A stretch of DNA of 60,000 nt from Gnetum montanum. Lineage: Eukaryota; Streptophyta; Gnetopsida; Gnetales; Gnetaceae. Made by a program: the position numbers and the translations under genes. Location: contig MNCI01001451.1 in NCBI GenBank assembly GCA_015680685.1, forward strand, positions 615,591 to 675,590, read 5' to 3'. The notes beneath the pieces are model-generated. The model was not told the DNA's origin. It searched no databases and worked only from the letters and a program-made list of their open reading frames with translations. Below are positions 10,670 to 22,580 of the stretch, piece by piece (positions within the stretch are counted from its first letter, which is position 1; each line of letters starts with the position of its first letter).

Positions 10670-13637
10670 ATGGTGCCAAAGCAATGAGGGGGAAAGAGCC
10701 AAAACCCTATGATTCAGAAGGTGTATGAACATGCTTAGGAGCTAGAAGAGGTACCTAGGCCCATCTCCATTTGGGCTTCCTCTATTACTACTCCAAGATA
10801 GGCATTTCTACATATTTTTGCCTTTTTTCTAAGGTTTTTCAAGTTTTGTTTTCTGTGTGTTAGAATCATTTTTTCTAGATCTACTCCAAAATATAATTTT
10901 GATGAAATCCCACCTCCCATTTTGGATTTTTCCACATGTATCCATGGTCATTTCATTGTTTTAGCTTTTGTAGATTTGATTTTCAAAATAGGGCTTGTTG
11001 TTTCATGTTTTTTTTCCAAAATTTTGGGGTATGGCCATTTTTTTAGATCTAGGCCTTAGGATTTCTTAAAATTAAATTTTAACAAAATCCTACCCCATTA
11101 TTTTGGTGTGAATTTTAACTGTTTTCAATGGTTTTGGCTATTTTGACTATTTTCATGGCTATATGAAATCTAGGTTTTCAGGTTTTTGATGTTTTTAGCA
11201 TGAAAAAGCAAGCAAAGCTATCTATTTTTTCTTGGTATAATGACTGCACATTTGTAAAATTGAAGTTCATGGGTTTGTAACCCTTTGTATAAGCTTTTCA
11301 ATGGCTATTATCTTGTTTAATTTGACCTTGAAATGAATATGTTATGGTTGTGTTCCTAACATTGTGCAGTTAGGTTGTTTATCCTACTTTTGTAATTTCA
11401 TGTAGCTTTGTGAATTTTTTTTATAATAAAACAGAAAAGGGTTTTGTTATTTTGTAGTTATTTCTATGTATTCTTTGGTTTCCTTTTTCAAATGGAGTTG
11501 GAATCACTTTGATTGGACTTAAAATGAATTTTCTACAAATTTTTTACTCAGCATGTGTAATAAGGATGTTTGTGCCATTTTCAAATTATTATCTAAATTG
11601 AAAAAATTTTCCTTCATAAATGGAAAAGGTTTTGAATTTTTCCTAAATGTGGGTGTGTAAGTCTTAATTTAAGTTTTCAAATGATAGTAGAATCACTCCA
11701 TTTGGAGCTCAAATGAATTTTTTTGACTATGGATGTGTGAATCCAAGAAAAAAATCACAATTTTAGTACATTAACCATTTGGAAATAAAAGTGGTTGATA
11801 TGTATAACTTATGTTTTTCTTTTTTGAACATGTAAAATTAATACTTAAGTTTTCGTTTTTGAGAAAAGTAAAAGTTTTTCTATTTTTAGCAAGATTTTAC
11901 TATGGCTACATGGCTTTTTCTTAGTTTATATAGCTTAGATGATTTTTCCAAATTTATACATGCTTTGGATAATTTAGATGTTTTTTCTAAATTTATGCAT
12001 AACTTAGATGCTTTTTCTAAATTTATGCATAATTTAGGCTAATAATTAGTTTTACCTATAATGTTTTGGCTATAAAGGTTATAAAATATAGTAATAATGC
12101 TTTTATGGAATTTCTTAAGGTAATTTAGATAAACATCTAAGAGCTTTTTATAGAGGCTAATTTCACCTCTGACATAGGAAGTTTTTTCTAGATTTGTTAA
12201 GAAATTCTAATTGGTCATGATGTAAGGTTATGTTTTCTAGTGGAATTACTTAGACTAATTTAGGAAAACACCTTAGAGCTTTTTACAGAGGATAATTTCA
12301 CCTCTGACTATATGTTTTATCCAAATTTATTAAGTAATTTCGATTGCTCATAATGTTTTTTGTGCTTTGCTTCATGCAGGGTCTTCTTGAAGGCTATCCT
12401 CATCATAGTGGAGCTAGTTTGTATCTTGTGCTATATTGGTTACCCTAAGACCAACACCCCACCACATAACATGCCTTTTGGGAAACTCTCCTTGTGGTTT
12501 TGGCCTAGGAAAAGGGACTCCCTTGCCTATCTCCTTAGGAACCTCAATGTGATGTTATGATCACACTTGTTTTCAAATGTAGCCAGGGTTGTTATGGATA
12601 CCTTGTTGCCTTAGGCATCTAGCCTAATTTCCAGGTACATTACTAACTAGCCATTCCTAAGACTATAATACTGACAATAATTTGATGATGCTGTATAGAT
12701 CCCACACATTATTCTAGAACCCACCTAGCACTGTGTATCATCTACAAAGGTAAACATGGTTATTGTAATGCTTTTATGCTTTTGGCTCAATTACCTTCCC
12801 TAGCTCCATTGGTTTTACAACTTCTTGTAGGTACAAGGTTAATGATCAGGGTTTGATCATCAATGATCAAATCTTGGTAGTGGCTCAAACTATTTTGGAT
12901 GAATTCATCAAGAGTCCTCAAATTAGAACTACTATGTATCAATAGTTAAGAGGGAATTTTGTTGAATACATCATTGGGTTTAACCACATATACAAAAAGT
13001 GTAAGGATGATAGGATGATGCACAACTAGTGGATAGATGCCAATAGCACATATTATACCCTTGTAGCTAGAACCTCCACACCACAGAAGAAAAGGAAAGG
13101 TAAACGTATATCTTCTATTGTTTTATGGCTCTAGGTGTTCTATTTCTTTTCTTGGTTATTGAAATTTCTCATATTGATGTTAACTTTGATTATTGCTTCA
13201 TGTGACCTTCCACCTTAGTTGATGTCATTATACCACTTTCACATTCACATCATGAGGATACCCTCATCCTAAAGTTTGGTGAAGTGACATTAGCATAGGA
13301 GTGGCTAAAGGGATAGGCACCTAGATACATTCAAGCAACCATCCAGCATGCAAGTTTGCTCGATGTATTTATGGCATCTATTCGTTCCATTCCTACTACT
13401 GAGATGTTACATGTCATTGACTCCTTTAATGAGAAGGTTGGTTGTTTTAGCATCATCATTCAACGTGTGAAGGTGAACATGAATGTAGGTTCTAGCCTCT
13501 TTTGTAACTTGTTTGGTGTCCCTGCTGACAAGGCAAAGGTTCCCACTAGGACAATAAGGGAATTGGGCTATCGCGATGAAGTTCTAGAGTGGCTTGGTGC
13601 CAACATGGGCCACTCTAGAATTTTGATGGATAACTAA
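10670..13637 (+). pseudogene. Four-exon spliced pseudogene, unidentified protein
   Basis: Proposed exons are 10670-10750, 12380-12749, 12831-13099 and 13219-13637. Exon 1 starts at an ATG (MVPKQ) and ends at GAG|GTACCT. Intron 1 ends ttcatgcag|G. The 81-bp intron 2 runs from AAAG|GTAAAC to cttcttgtag|G. Intron 3 runs from AAAG|GTAAAC to ccaccttag|T. Joining exons 3 and 4 keeps one frame exactly (phase 1), from NDQGLIINDQ through to a TAA after SRILMDN. Exon 2 has frame shifts, and TAG or TGA stops occur in exons 1, 3 and 4. I do not recognise the protein: no catalytic motif, signal peptide or membrane segment is evident. Retained introns argue against a processed copy. It could be a decayed host gene, a gene fragment captured by a retroelement, or an extra element-borne gene. 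Confidence 0.6.
12100..12358 (+). repeat. Two direct copies of about 125 bp in intron 1
   Basis: Copies at about 12105-12226 and 12238-12358 share strings such as tagagctttttacagagg and aatttcacctctgac, with about three quarters identity by eye. The second copy ends at the 3' splice site of intron 1 of the spliced pseudogene. A smaller repeat (ctttttctaaatttatgca) lies just before, near 11930-12035. Confidence 0.75.
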
Positions 13638-13689
13638 AAATGGATAACATGGATAAGTGGATATGATTAAGATAAGTTCCAATAAGAAT

Positions 13690-14130
13690 ATCTTGATGAA
13701 TATGTTATTTTTTTAACAATGAGTATGTTAGCCTTCTATAATTAGATGGTGAAATTAATAAAGATATAAAAATAGAATTGAGACAGGATAGTCAAAATGG
13801 AGATAATGTTGTTGTATGTGATAAAAGAATATTAATAAAAATAAAGATAAAATTTTACAAGATAGTAATCAAGCCTACTATCTTATATGGTTCAAAATAT
13901 TAGGCAATATAAAAGAGGCATGAATAACAAGTTAGTATGATAGAAATGAAAATGCCTAGATTGGTACTAAGTATTACCAAAAGAGATAAATTGCATAATA
14001 TAGACATTTGAGAAAGACTTGTAGTAGCTTCTATTTCAAATAGTTTACAAAATTATGGCTTAGATTGTTCAGATATGTGCAAAGAAGATTAGACAATGAG
14101 CTTAGAAAAAAACATTACCACGTCACTATT
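13690..14130 (+). pseudogene. RTE-like non-LTR RT, C-terminal fragment
   Basis: The plus strand reads DGEINKDIKNRI, then KIKIKFYKIVIKPTILYGSK, then EMKMPRLVLSITKRDKLHNI and ERLVVASISNSL. This is the conserved thumb and tail of plant RTE-type non-LTR reverse transcriptases (families with a YGSECWA-like motif and a DKIRNE-like motif). Stops interrupt it. The upstream RT core and endonuclease are absent, so it is a 5'-truncated copy, as is usual for target-primed insertion. Confidence 0.75.
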
Positions 14131-15984
14131 TTAAAAAGTACACTAGAAGAAAGATAAAAAATATGTTAAAAAATGAAAATGATTTTTAAAAAATAAAAAT
14201 AAATAAATATCTATATCTTCATAGAGATGAATGATGAAAAAGAACTTATGTAGTTGATCCCATTTTATTATGGTACAAATGCATGCTCTTACCCACTAAA
14301 TTAAAACCATAAACAATTATAGTACATATAAACATAGTTTGCTAAATTAACTAGCAAGTTAATTTTAATTCCAATGATTCATTTATAAAGTTAAGAACTA
14401 TTTTATTCATTTTTTCAAAGTAGAAGATGCTAACTAATAAATTAAATTATTATAAGACCTACAATATTATATCTATGATGCCATAGATACAATATCATAT
14501 CTTAACATAAAATGTCATAGATGTGATGTAGTGGGTCATGGTCATGGATATAAATATGAGCTCATTGTCATGCCAAACTTATCTTCTAGTTGAATACTTA
14601 TAAAAACTCTTTCAATTTATTTCTATGATTCTAGAGTTACTCATGAGTCCCCACAATGTGATGACAAATAACTATTTGACATCTTTATTCAAGTAAAGTC
14701 TACATGGGTACATTTCATGAATGCAAATAAAGATCTACATTATTCTTCACCATTGTAGCATCTCACATAGCATAGATTTAGTTTTGATGACATTTACATT
14801 TCCAATATCTATTAGTTATTTGGAAGAATAAGTAAAAATGGTTTCAAGTGCTAACATGTAATCATCTAGTAATCCAATAGTAGCTTTGTTTGTTTTAATT
14901 AATGTTAAAGTTACTTGATAATCCTAAAAATAGTTCTATTAGCATAGAGCATGTATGGAAAACTAAAAAATAATGCTTATTATTTTAGGCTAGCTTAGTG
15001 TTACATTTTTTTTACATCTTACCTAATAGATATTCTACTCATTCTAATAATCTTAGTACACTTAAAGCCATTTAACATCAACCAGTCATATGTCTTGCTT
15101 AAACCTTGCTAACTCTAGTGGGAAGATAATGATCATGGAATTGTCATCAATATATTAGTATATACATATTATCCCATCCATATATTATGATCTAGTCACA
15201 TGTGTACACTTGTGACTTCTATGGTTGGATGTTGGAGACTCTTAGTACTCATCAGTAGTACCATTGCTACGGATGGTATCAATATATACTAGTTAATTGA
15301 TTCTATAAAAATTCATTATATTTTCATTTTCAAAGATTATGTTTTAGACTTATAATAATTTCTAAGACACACACACTAGATCAGGTTCACTCCACTAATT
15401 AATCACCTTTAAATACTAAATCTAGATATTATGCAAAGATAAAAAATTTTGCTTGAAAATAAGAAAACTAGCTATCTTCAATTAATTTATTAGAAGATTA
15501 CAATAGGGTTCTCAAAACCTACACATATTTAAAACCTAACATAAACAAATGATATTGCATATCATGAGGCTCTACAACCACACAATGACTATTCTCAATG
15601 CAAGATACAACCAATTAGAGAATCTCTTCCATAACCTAGGACTAAGATCTCAACTCACACGTAAGGCACAAGAGAATTAAATGCATAAACCAACACATCA
15701 CAAGTTGATCTTGGAGTTTTGATCAATAATTGCACTCAACCAGTGTCCTCACCCACTCTCTCTTGCTTAGTTCTTCGCTCTTAAGAGCTCTCACTCTTAC
15801 TCATTATCCATCGACAATGATGAATACATCAATGTTTATGTTAAATTAGAAGATAAAAAATATAGAAACCTTTCCTCAACTCAAGGTGAGGCTCTTCAAA
15901 TGTTTTTCAAGTATTCTCACCTTCTCCCTATCTATTTTCATTTTTTTTCATCATGTTTTGGTTATTTCTTGAATTGGGACAAGT
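14131..15984. other. AT-rich stretch, nothing recognised
   Basis: No coding frame, RNA gene or clear LTR edge was identified. Pyrimidine-rich sequence near 15750-15800 (cactctctcttgcttag) could belong to an unrecognised LTR, but no partner copy was found in the window. Confidence 0.4.
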
Positions 15985-16350
15985 GTTTTTGGAAGTTTTC
16001 CCATATGTACAAGTCATCCTTGACCTTTGGAAGACATCTCTATGTTAGCCCAAGTCTTAGGCAAGACATCTACTATTTTTCAAAGATGTCTTCTCTAGGT
16101 GCTAAGACATCACTATAGCTAGTAAGACATATTACCCAAGACATTCCATGTATAATAGAGACATCTTATTCAAGACATCTCATGTTCTAGGAAGATATCT
16201 CCCCCAAGATGTCTTCTTCTCAGTTGAGACATCTTGCCTGAGATGTTAGTCAAAAATAGTAAGACACCTCCTCATTAGTTCTATATGTCTCCTATGAATT
16301 CCAAGCCTTAGCTAAGACATCTTATATTCCTCCAAGATGTCTCTCTTGAG
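15985..16350. repeat. Cluster of AAGACATCTT / AAGATGTCTT words
   Basis: The word agacatct, or its reverse complement agatgtct, occurs around a dozen times in 365 bp, in mixed orientation and at uneven spacing of roughly 20-45 bp. Adjacent opposite words form short inverted repeats. No coding frame explains it. Confidence 0.75.
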
Positions 16351-17559
16351 TTTGAAACTTGCAAAACACACATGTAGGAAAGAATAAGGGAATTGGAAGA
16401 GGCATCCATGCACCAACTCTTCCATCCTATAAAAGGTAAGCTTATGTAAATAAGGAAGTAGGGGTAGTAGTGGGTCCCCTTTCATGTAGTTTAGTCTTAT
16501 GAATACATATAGCATCATCAATGGACTGATCCTCTCAATGGATCAAATTAATGCCTCTTAACTCCCCTAGTGCTAGAAGCTTCTCTCCTCTTGAGTATGA
16601 TTTCCTTCCTCTTCATTGAAGGTTTGGACTAATCAGTAGTTTCCTTTAACTCATTAATGTTATATTGTATGCTTTTATTATCAACTAGTCCATGATAGTG
16701 CACAAGATCTAAAAAAATTAAAAACAAAATACATACCAACATCATTTGATAAATCAATCTCAAAAGCATTATCATTGATCTTAGTCTTGATTTTTCAAGG
16801 TCCCATCTTCTAATCTTTGAATTTGAAGAAGTGTTATGAAAAAATTAACCACTTTCATGGAACAACCAAAAATTATGATGATGGGATGAATTCTTCTTAT
16901 GTTCCCATTAAAAGTAAGTAAGCCCTAGATAAAAGTGAAATATTGAAAGGAAAGGTTTGCAAAGATATGATTCTTTAAAGCTCAAAACCTCTTTTTGAGA
17001 ATGTAATCTATGGCAATGTGTTGACCATTAATAGAGTAGAGGTTAAGTTTTGCTTTCAAAATTTGATCTTACTACAAGAACAAGCTAAGGTTCAAAGCAT
17101 TGAGTTTTTGGTAAGAAAAATTCCAAGTGAGAAATTTTGGAAAATGTCCTAGCAAAGATATGATGTAGATTTAAGTGATTAAAATTTGTATGTTAAATGT
17201 TTCAAAACAAAGTAGGCTCTCCTAAAGAATTTTGATCCTTTATTGGTAAGATTTAAGAGCTAGTTGTTTTCTTAAATTATGTTAGACATTGTGTGGGATG
17301 ACTAAATTGAACATCAGAAATAGAGCTTATTGGTCCAAATTCCTATCTAAAAGTTAAGTATAGCTCATCAAAATAAAATCACAATGTCTATAAATTGGTT
17401 TCATCGTGATAGACATTAAAACAAATAGTGGAATGTTAAGGGATTTCTCACTTTAAGAAAATAATCTTGATTTTAATTCAAAAAATATTTATTAAAGCAT
17501 GTTTTTAGAGAAGAAATTTCGATCTGACAAAGAAATATGGAAAATGGCTATGTTGAATC
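16351..17559. other. AT-rich stretch, nothing recognised
   Basis: No recognisable gene or repeat edge. A few open stretches under 70 codons are not family-like. Confidence 0.4.
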
Positions 17560-19400
17560 AGCCTTGCTAATTTAAACAAGATTAGTAGAGTTAAAAGTGG
17601 CTCTATAAAGAAATACCCTATTTAGTTATTCCACGTAAGCTTGACTAATGTGGCTTGAAGAGGTAAATTTAGGTTCTTCAAGTTAGCTCAAAAATAGCTC
17701 TACCACTTCAAGCTTGGCAATCTAGAGCATCATTCCTAGGATCAAAATTCAACTTCATGAGAGAGCTTATTTTTGATTCTACTACATCAAATTTTTCTTA
17801 TGAAGAACATGGTCATGAAGTGAAGAAGTAGCTCTACAAAGTGATTTTATAGCCACATCATGCAAACACCTTGAGATGATCTCATTTGAAGAATTGAAAT
17901 TGAATCTATGAGTAATTCCACATTTACCTTTGCCATGTTAGTGTTTATAAATAATAAGCTTGTAGAATCAAAAAGCAACTTTACAAAATGGCTCTTCTAC
18001 ATCATCTTTCATCTTATGTTAAATAACTTCTAGAGTGAATATAATATTCTTCAAAATTGTTCTACGAGGCACACCATCATTTGGTCATGGAGCATGAAAA
18101 ATAGCTCCTGCATAGAACAAAATTTAGCTTCACAAATAGCTTTTGAATTGGTTCTACCATGTCATATTTTTAAAAGTCAATAAGTTCATAAAGCTAAGAA
18201 AATTTTTTTTAAAAGAAAGTTTCAAAACAATCTTGCCATGTTAGCTTTTATGGAGATTTGGTTCATAGAACCAAAAAAGTGGTTCTACGAAATGGCTTTA
18301 CAAATAAAAAGCTCATACTTCGTAGTAACATCAAATACTCATTTCCACTCTACCACATAATCTATTTAGTAAGGTGGGTTTATAGAACCAAAATATGATT
18401 CTACAAAAAAATGCTAAAATTTTTCTATGAGTTATGTCATCAATTTCCCACATAAGCTTGTAAATGAATCTTGTAGAACCAAGAATTAGCCTTACAAGAC
18501 AATTCTACTCAGGTTATCTCTATGACATCCAAGTATGAGGAGAAAGCAGAATTAGTTCTATATGTAAATATCATGTGACATGTGGGCTATAATTAGAGAG
18601 GATTTAAAGAGTCAAAATAGTTTCATAAGAGAAGTTGAGATAGATTTAAAGCCACAAGAAGAATTTTTTTTGTAGAACCTAAATTTTATTCTAGGAACAA
18701 GTGCACAATTGATCTCATCACGTCAACTCTACTATAACGTATTTTCATAGAACCTAAAAGTGGCTCTATAACAAGCTTATCTTTTAGCTCTTCCACATTA
18801 GATTATACATAGAACAAAACCTATAGAATAGAAAAATGTTTCTACTAAATGATAATATCACTTGCAAAGAGCACATTTAGTCATTAGCTAGTAGAATCAT
18901 ATTCATGAGCTTAAATTTGGCTCTACAAGCATATCTGAATTTTAGTTCTACTTTCACATCAACCTTGGGAAAAACTCATGAAAAATATCAAGGTCATAAT
19001 ATGTAAGCTATTTGATGATGAAGGTTCGTAGAACTAAAATTGAGCTATACGAAGAGCTGACTTTTGAATTCTTCCACATTGACTCTTTCATGAGGAACTT
19101 TTGTAGAGCCAAAGAATAGTTGTATGAGTAAACTCCATAATGGTTTTATGATTCACACAAGAATTGAAGCCTAGACATAGAGCCTACGATATACAATGTC
19201 ACACATAAAAAATTTAAACTTTAATTCCACTCAGGATGTTTAAATGAAGATCTAAAGCCATGTAAGCCTGAGATAAAACAAAAATGGGTAGAATTAAAAA
19301 GTGACTCTATGTGTTGGCTTCATAATTCACCCTGTCATGTCAGCTCCTTTAGAGAGCAAGTTTATAGATTAGAGAAATTGTTCTATGAACAAGTCCTAAA
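17560..19400. repeat. Hairpin-unit array 2, about 15-18 degenerate units
   Basis: The unit core is TAGAACC, an A-rich loop and (G)TGGTTCTAC; clear examples are near 17960, 18258, 18378, 18740, 18880 and 19023. The example at 18258 reads atagaaccaaaaaagtggttctac, whose ends are complementary. Spacing is about 80-150 bp. The array ends about 330 bp before the reading frame at 19738. As with array 1, it resembles the hairpin-rich U3 of the Tat-like LTRs but has no proven owner. Confidence 0.7.
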
Positions 19401-19737
19401 TTAATTCTATAAGACTTATCTTCAAATTTAGCTTTACAAATGAAGGCTCCAAAAGCTAACAATAGAATGAATATTGAATGTTTAAACCTTCAATGAGATA
19501 GCTCAATCAAATTAAATCTTGAGATAAATTTCAAATGCCAAATTAAATAATCTATCTCAAGTAAGGAAATTAAAGAACATATCTCCAGATATTACTAAGT
19601 GAGATTCAAATAGATTTTCAACACAAAGCTATCAATAGATAGATCTTAGAGTTGAAACAAAGATGAGAACTGAGTAGAGCTACCATTAAAGCAAAGTAAA
19701 ATATCTTTAGACCACCATCTTTTGCATTTTAATAACC

Positions 19738-20670
19738 ATGTTTTACAACAAGAAAAAAGGAGCATCCCATAATTTTCAAGATGTGGATACTTATGTTTTC
19801 TCCAAATATTTGCAAAAATTCAATCTAAGCATCTACTAGCTATGATAGTGAATTGATGTTATTTGGATTGAATTGAATGTGAAGGAGAGTGACCTCTTCA
19901 TTTTTGATGAATATCATGAATTAGTAGAAAAGGTAGGGCTGAAAGAGATTGAAACAATAAAAGACTAGTGAGAAATTTATAAAAAGGCAAGCCGCCACAA
20001 GCTAGGTCTCAAGCCAAGAGTAAACATTATTAGGGATGTCCTGAATTGACTAATTACAAAAACTATATATGAAAAGAATAAGCTCTATTTTATGGGAAAT
20101 ATGGGATGCTATATCAATATCAGTGCTAAAAAAGAATATGAATACTAGGCCTCATAGAACCAAACATCAAGAAGGTAGAAGCTCATTAATATAATGAAGA
20201 TGTGCTCAACAAAAAATTCTAGACTTACCCTAAAACTAGAAAGAGTATCAAGCTTCTCCTAACTAATTTGATGAAAGATTGGGGATATTGGAATGCCATC
20301 TTGAAAGCTTCAAAACTCAAATTTCCACCTAGGATTTTTATTTTACCATTCCATTTTTATTTTGGCTAAGAAATAAATTCAGTTTTAGATTTTCATGTTT
20401 GGACCAAGGTAGCCTTGGAAAATAAAAAGCATTTCTTTCGAGTGTAGTATATGAATGCTGTACTATAGGATAGCGTAGTTGAAATTCATAAGTAGGGAAC
20501 TCAATTAAGCTTAAGCTTACTTCTAATAGATTATTTAATAGGTGAATTTTTTGAGCTAGGAAGAGAAGCACTAACTTTTGTTGGTTATGTTTCACAGAGA
20601 AGAGTCTACCTTGAAGGCCCCTGCTATGATTTCTTCCTACTTATTTATTAGAGGAGCTATTTTGAGCATT
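19738..20670 (+). pseudogene. Decayed reading frame of unknown function
   Basis: From the ATG at 19738 one frame stays protein-like for about 180 codons: FQDVDTYVFSKYLQKFN, ESDLFIFDEYHELVEKVG, YKKASRHKLGLKPRVNIIR and NMGCYINISAKKEYEY. About a dozen in-frame TAG, TGA or TAA codons interrupt it. Later pieces in other frames (PWKIKSISFECSI, then KAPAMISSYLFIRGAIL) suggest coding continued to about 20670. I recognise no domain. It follows hairpin array 2 and is cut off by element A's insertion at 20749. It may be an extra ORF of an older element or a gene fragment. Confidence 0.45.
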
Positions 20671-21679
20671 AAAATTTAGAATTTTTAATTAACTGTGTCT
20701 ATCCCTATTTTATTAAATTTACTTTAGGAGTCTTCCCATCAAAGGTCATGTTGGCGAACACTTTAAACTTCCTTTTTATTGCAAACATTATTCGCCCTAA
20801 CTTGCCAACTAAAATCACTTAGGCAAGTGTTCTTTCAAACTCAAATTTTAGTTTCTCACTATTTCAAATAAAACTTAGTGGCTTAAAAATAGTTATGTAT
20901 AAAATAAATAATGTTTCTAGATTATCTAGATCATTGAATTTGTTCCATGGGAAAAATAAATATATGTTTTTCACTACTAACTTGTCTACAAAGTCATAAC
21001 TGAACAATACTCATATCATTCACTTATTCATTTTCATACTAAATTGCAATTAAATAAATCTATGTCAAAATTTTCCTCTGAGGTATTTCTATAAGAAAAT
21101 TAGAAATAGAGTAAGCTTTAATGATATAACACTAAGGGCTATCAAATTGCATGAATCTTAAAGCATAAAAATGGATTATCATAATGATGAGTGAATACTT
21201 AAAGAATAAAAACTATACATATCATTCTATGATATCAAGAAATATCCAAATCTTAGTAAAAAAAGAAATTGAAGAGATCTAAAAAGAAAATTACAAGTAT
21301 CTAACACTTTAAACTTTTAACTAGGAAGTTTGCAAAAGATAGAAATGATTTAGATAACTCATAGGAAAAAAATTAGGTACAAATGAAACTTCATAATGAC
21401 ATTGTATTATTTCTAAGAAAAGGTCCTTCTCCTCTATCCTTTTTATTTTTACAAAAAGGTCCTTTCCTTCATATAACAAGATAGAAGTAAATCAGTTAAA
21501 ATGGTAAAAAATTTATACAAAAAGTTATTGAAAATAACTATTAGTTTCTCTTTTCTCAAAAGTATCATTAATAAATTGCAATTTTCTAACTACTGTTAAA
21601 TCTTCATCATTGTTACATCTTCTTCATGAATTATTTAATATATTCTTTCTCTCTTTGGACAAGATGCTTGTAGTAACTC

Positions 21680-21687
21680 TATTTATA
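21680..21687 (-). promoter_or_regulatory. TATA box of element A, left LTR
   Basis: Reads TATAAATA on the minus strand, conserved as tatataaac in the other LTR (42207-42216). Element B inserted only about 7 bp upstream of it, separating the core promoter from all of A's U3. Confidence 0.7.
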
Positions 21688-21694
21688 CAACAAC

Positions 21695-22197
21695 TATGAC
21701 ATCCCATTCCTAGATGTTGTAAAAACACAATCACTTAATTTATTACATTCATTATTTTCTTTATTAATATAATGGTAAAAACATAAATACTTAATAAATG
21801 AATTAAATAGTAAATAAATAATTGGTACTATAGAATATAAAAGAAAATAAAAAAATTATTAATAGGAGAGAGTACTGTAACAACCTCTGGGTTGTTTTCC
21901 CATGCTAGTTAAGCCTTAGAGGCAATTTGGCATTGCCACCATGGTTAGGTTGTCCAGAAAAAGGGGTGATTAGTCCCTTCTTGTTCTACTTCACTCAATT
22001 CCCATCACTTACCTTTCTAGGCTCCACAACTCCATGCTGGTAGGACCTCTAAACCTGGCCTTAAATGGCATAGATCAAACCCTTTCCCAAGGGATGCGTG
22101 AATAATCGTAATTCCTCATAACGAGATGCCCCTTCATTTGAAGGTTAATTACATTGTTAAAATTTTTTCCACCCTTAACAAGGGACAAGACATTACA
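21695..22197 (-). repeat. 3' LTR of element B (503 bp)
   Basis: Aligns end to end with 29354-29861. Its outer edge reads tatgacatcccattcc against tgtaacatcttgttct, where every difference is a transition. It ends agacattaca. B's purine-rich PPT lies immediately beside it. Confidence 0.93.
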
Positions 22198-22212
22198 ATC
22201 TACCCCCTTAAG
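22198..22212 (-). other. Polypurine tract of element B
   Basis: Minus strand reads aagggggtagat directly before the 3' LTR start TGTAATG. The pol frame appears to end in the same stretch (EDELDA, stop). Confidence 0.8.
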
Positions 22213-22580
22213 CATCTAGCTCATCCTCAAGTGCTTCCTCTATATCTAGCTACTCAGTTGCTGCTTCACCGTTATGCTCCTTGGCTTTAGTTCCTTTATT
22301 TTCCTCATTATCCCTATACAAAAAAAATATTAGAAATTATAAAACATAATTTATTATGTCAATAATAAATACAATTTATCATTCAATATCATGATGAGCA
22401 AAAATTTGGGAGTAGGTATTAAAAATAAACTTCCTGATTTCCCAAGTATGCTGATCACAATTTGACCATTAAACAAATACTTCACTAAGAGTTTTATTTC
22501 ATAACTTCTTGGTTCATTGGTTCTTAATTACAATGGGTTTAAGTTCAAAGCTATCATTGGATTCCAATGGCAAAGTATTC
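22213..22580 (-). pseudogene. Chromodomain and C-terminal tail of element B pol
   Basis: The minus strand reads PLESNDSFELKPIVI, then LSEVFV, a stop, and WSNCDQHTWE. This is the integrase-tail chromodomain: a hydrophobic strand, the W in xVxW, and the closing TWE. In the family it guides integration toward marked chromatin. An acidic tail (ATE, LDIEEALEDELDA) follows near the PPT after an AT-rich interruption at about 22320-22400 that may be an insertion or intron. It places B among plant chromoviruses; I cannot choose between Tekay, Galadriel, Reina and CRM. Confidence 0.75.
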
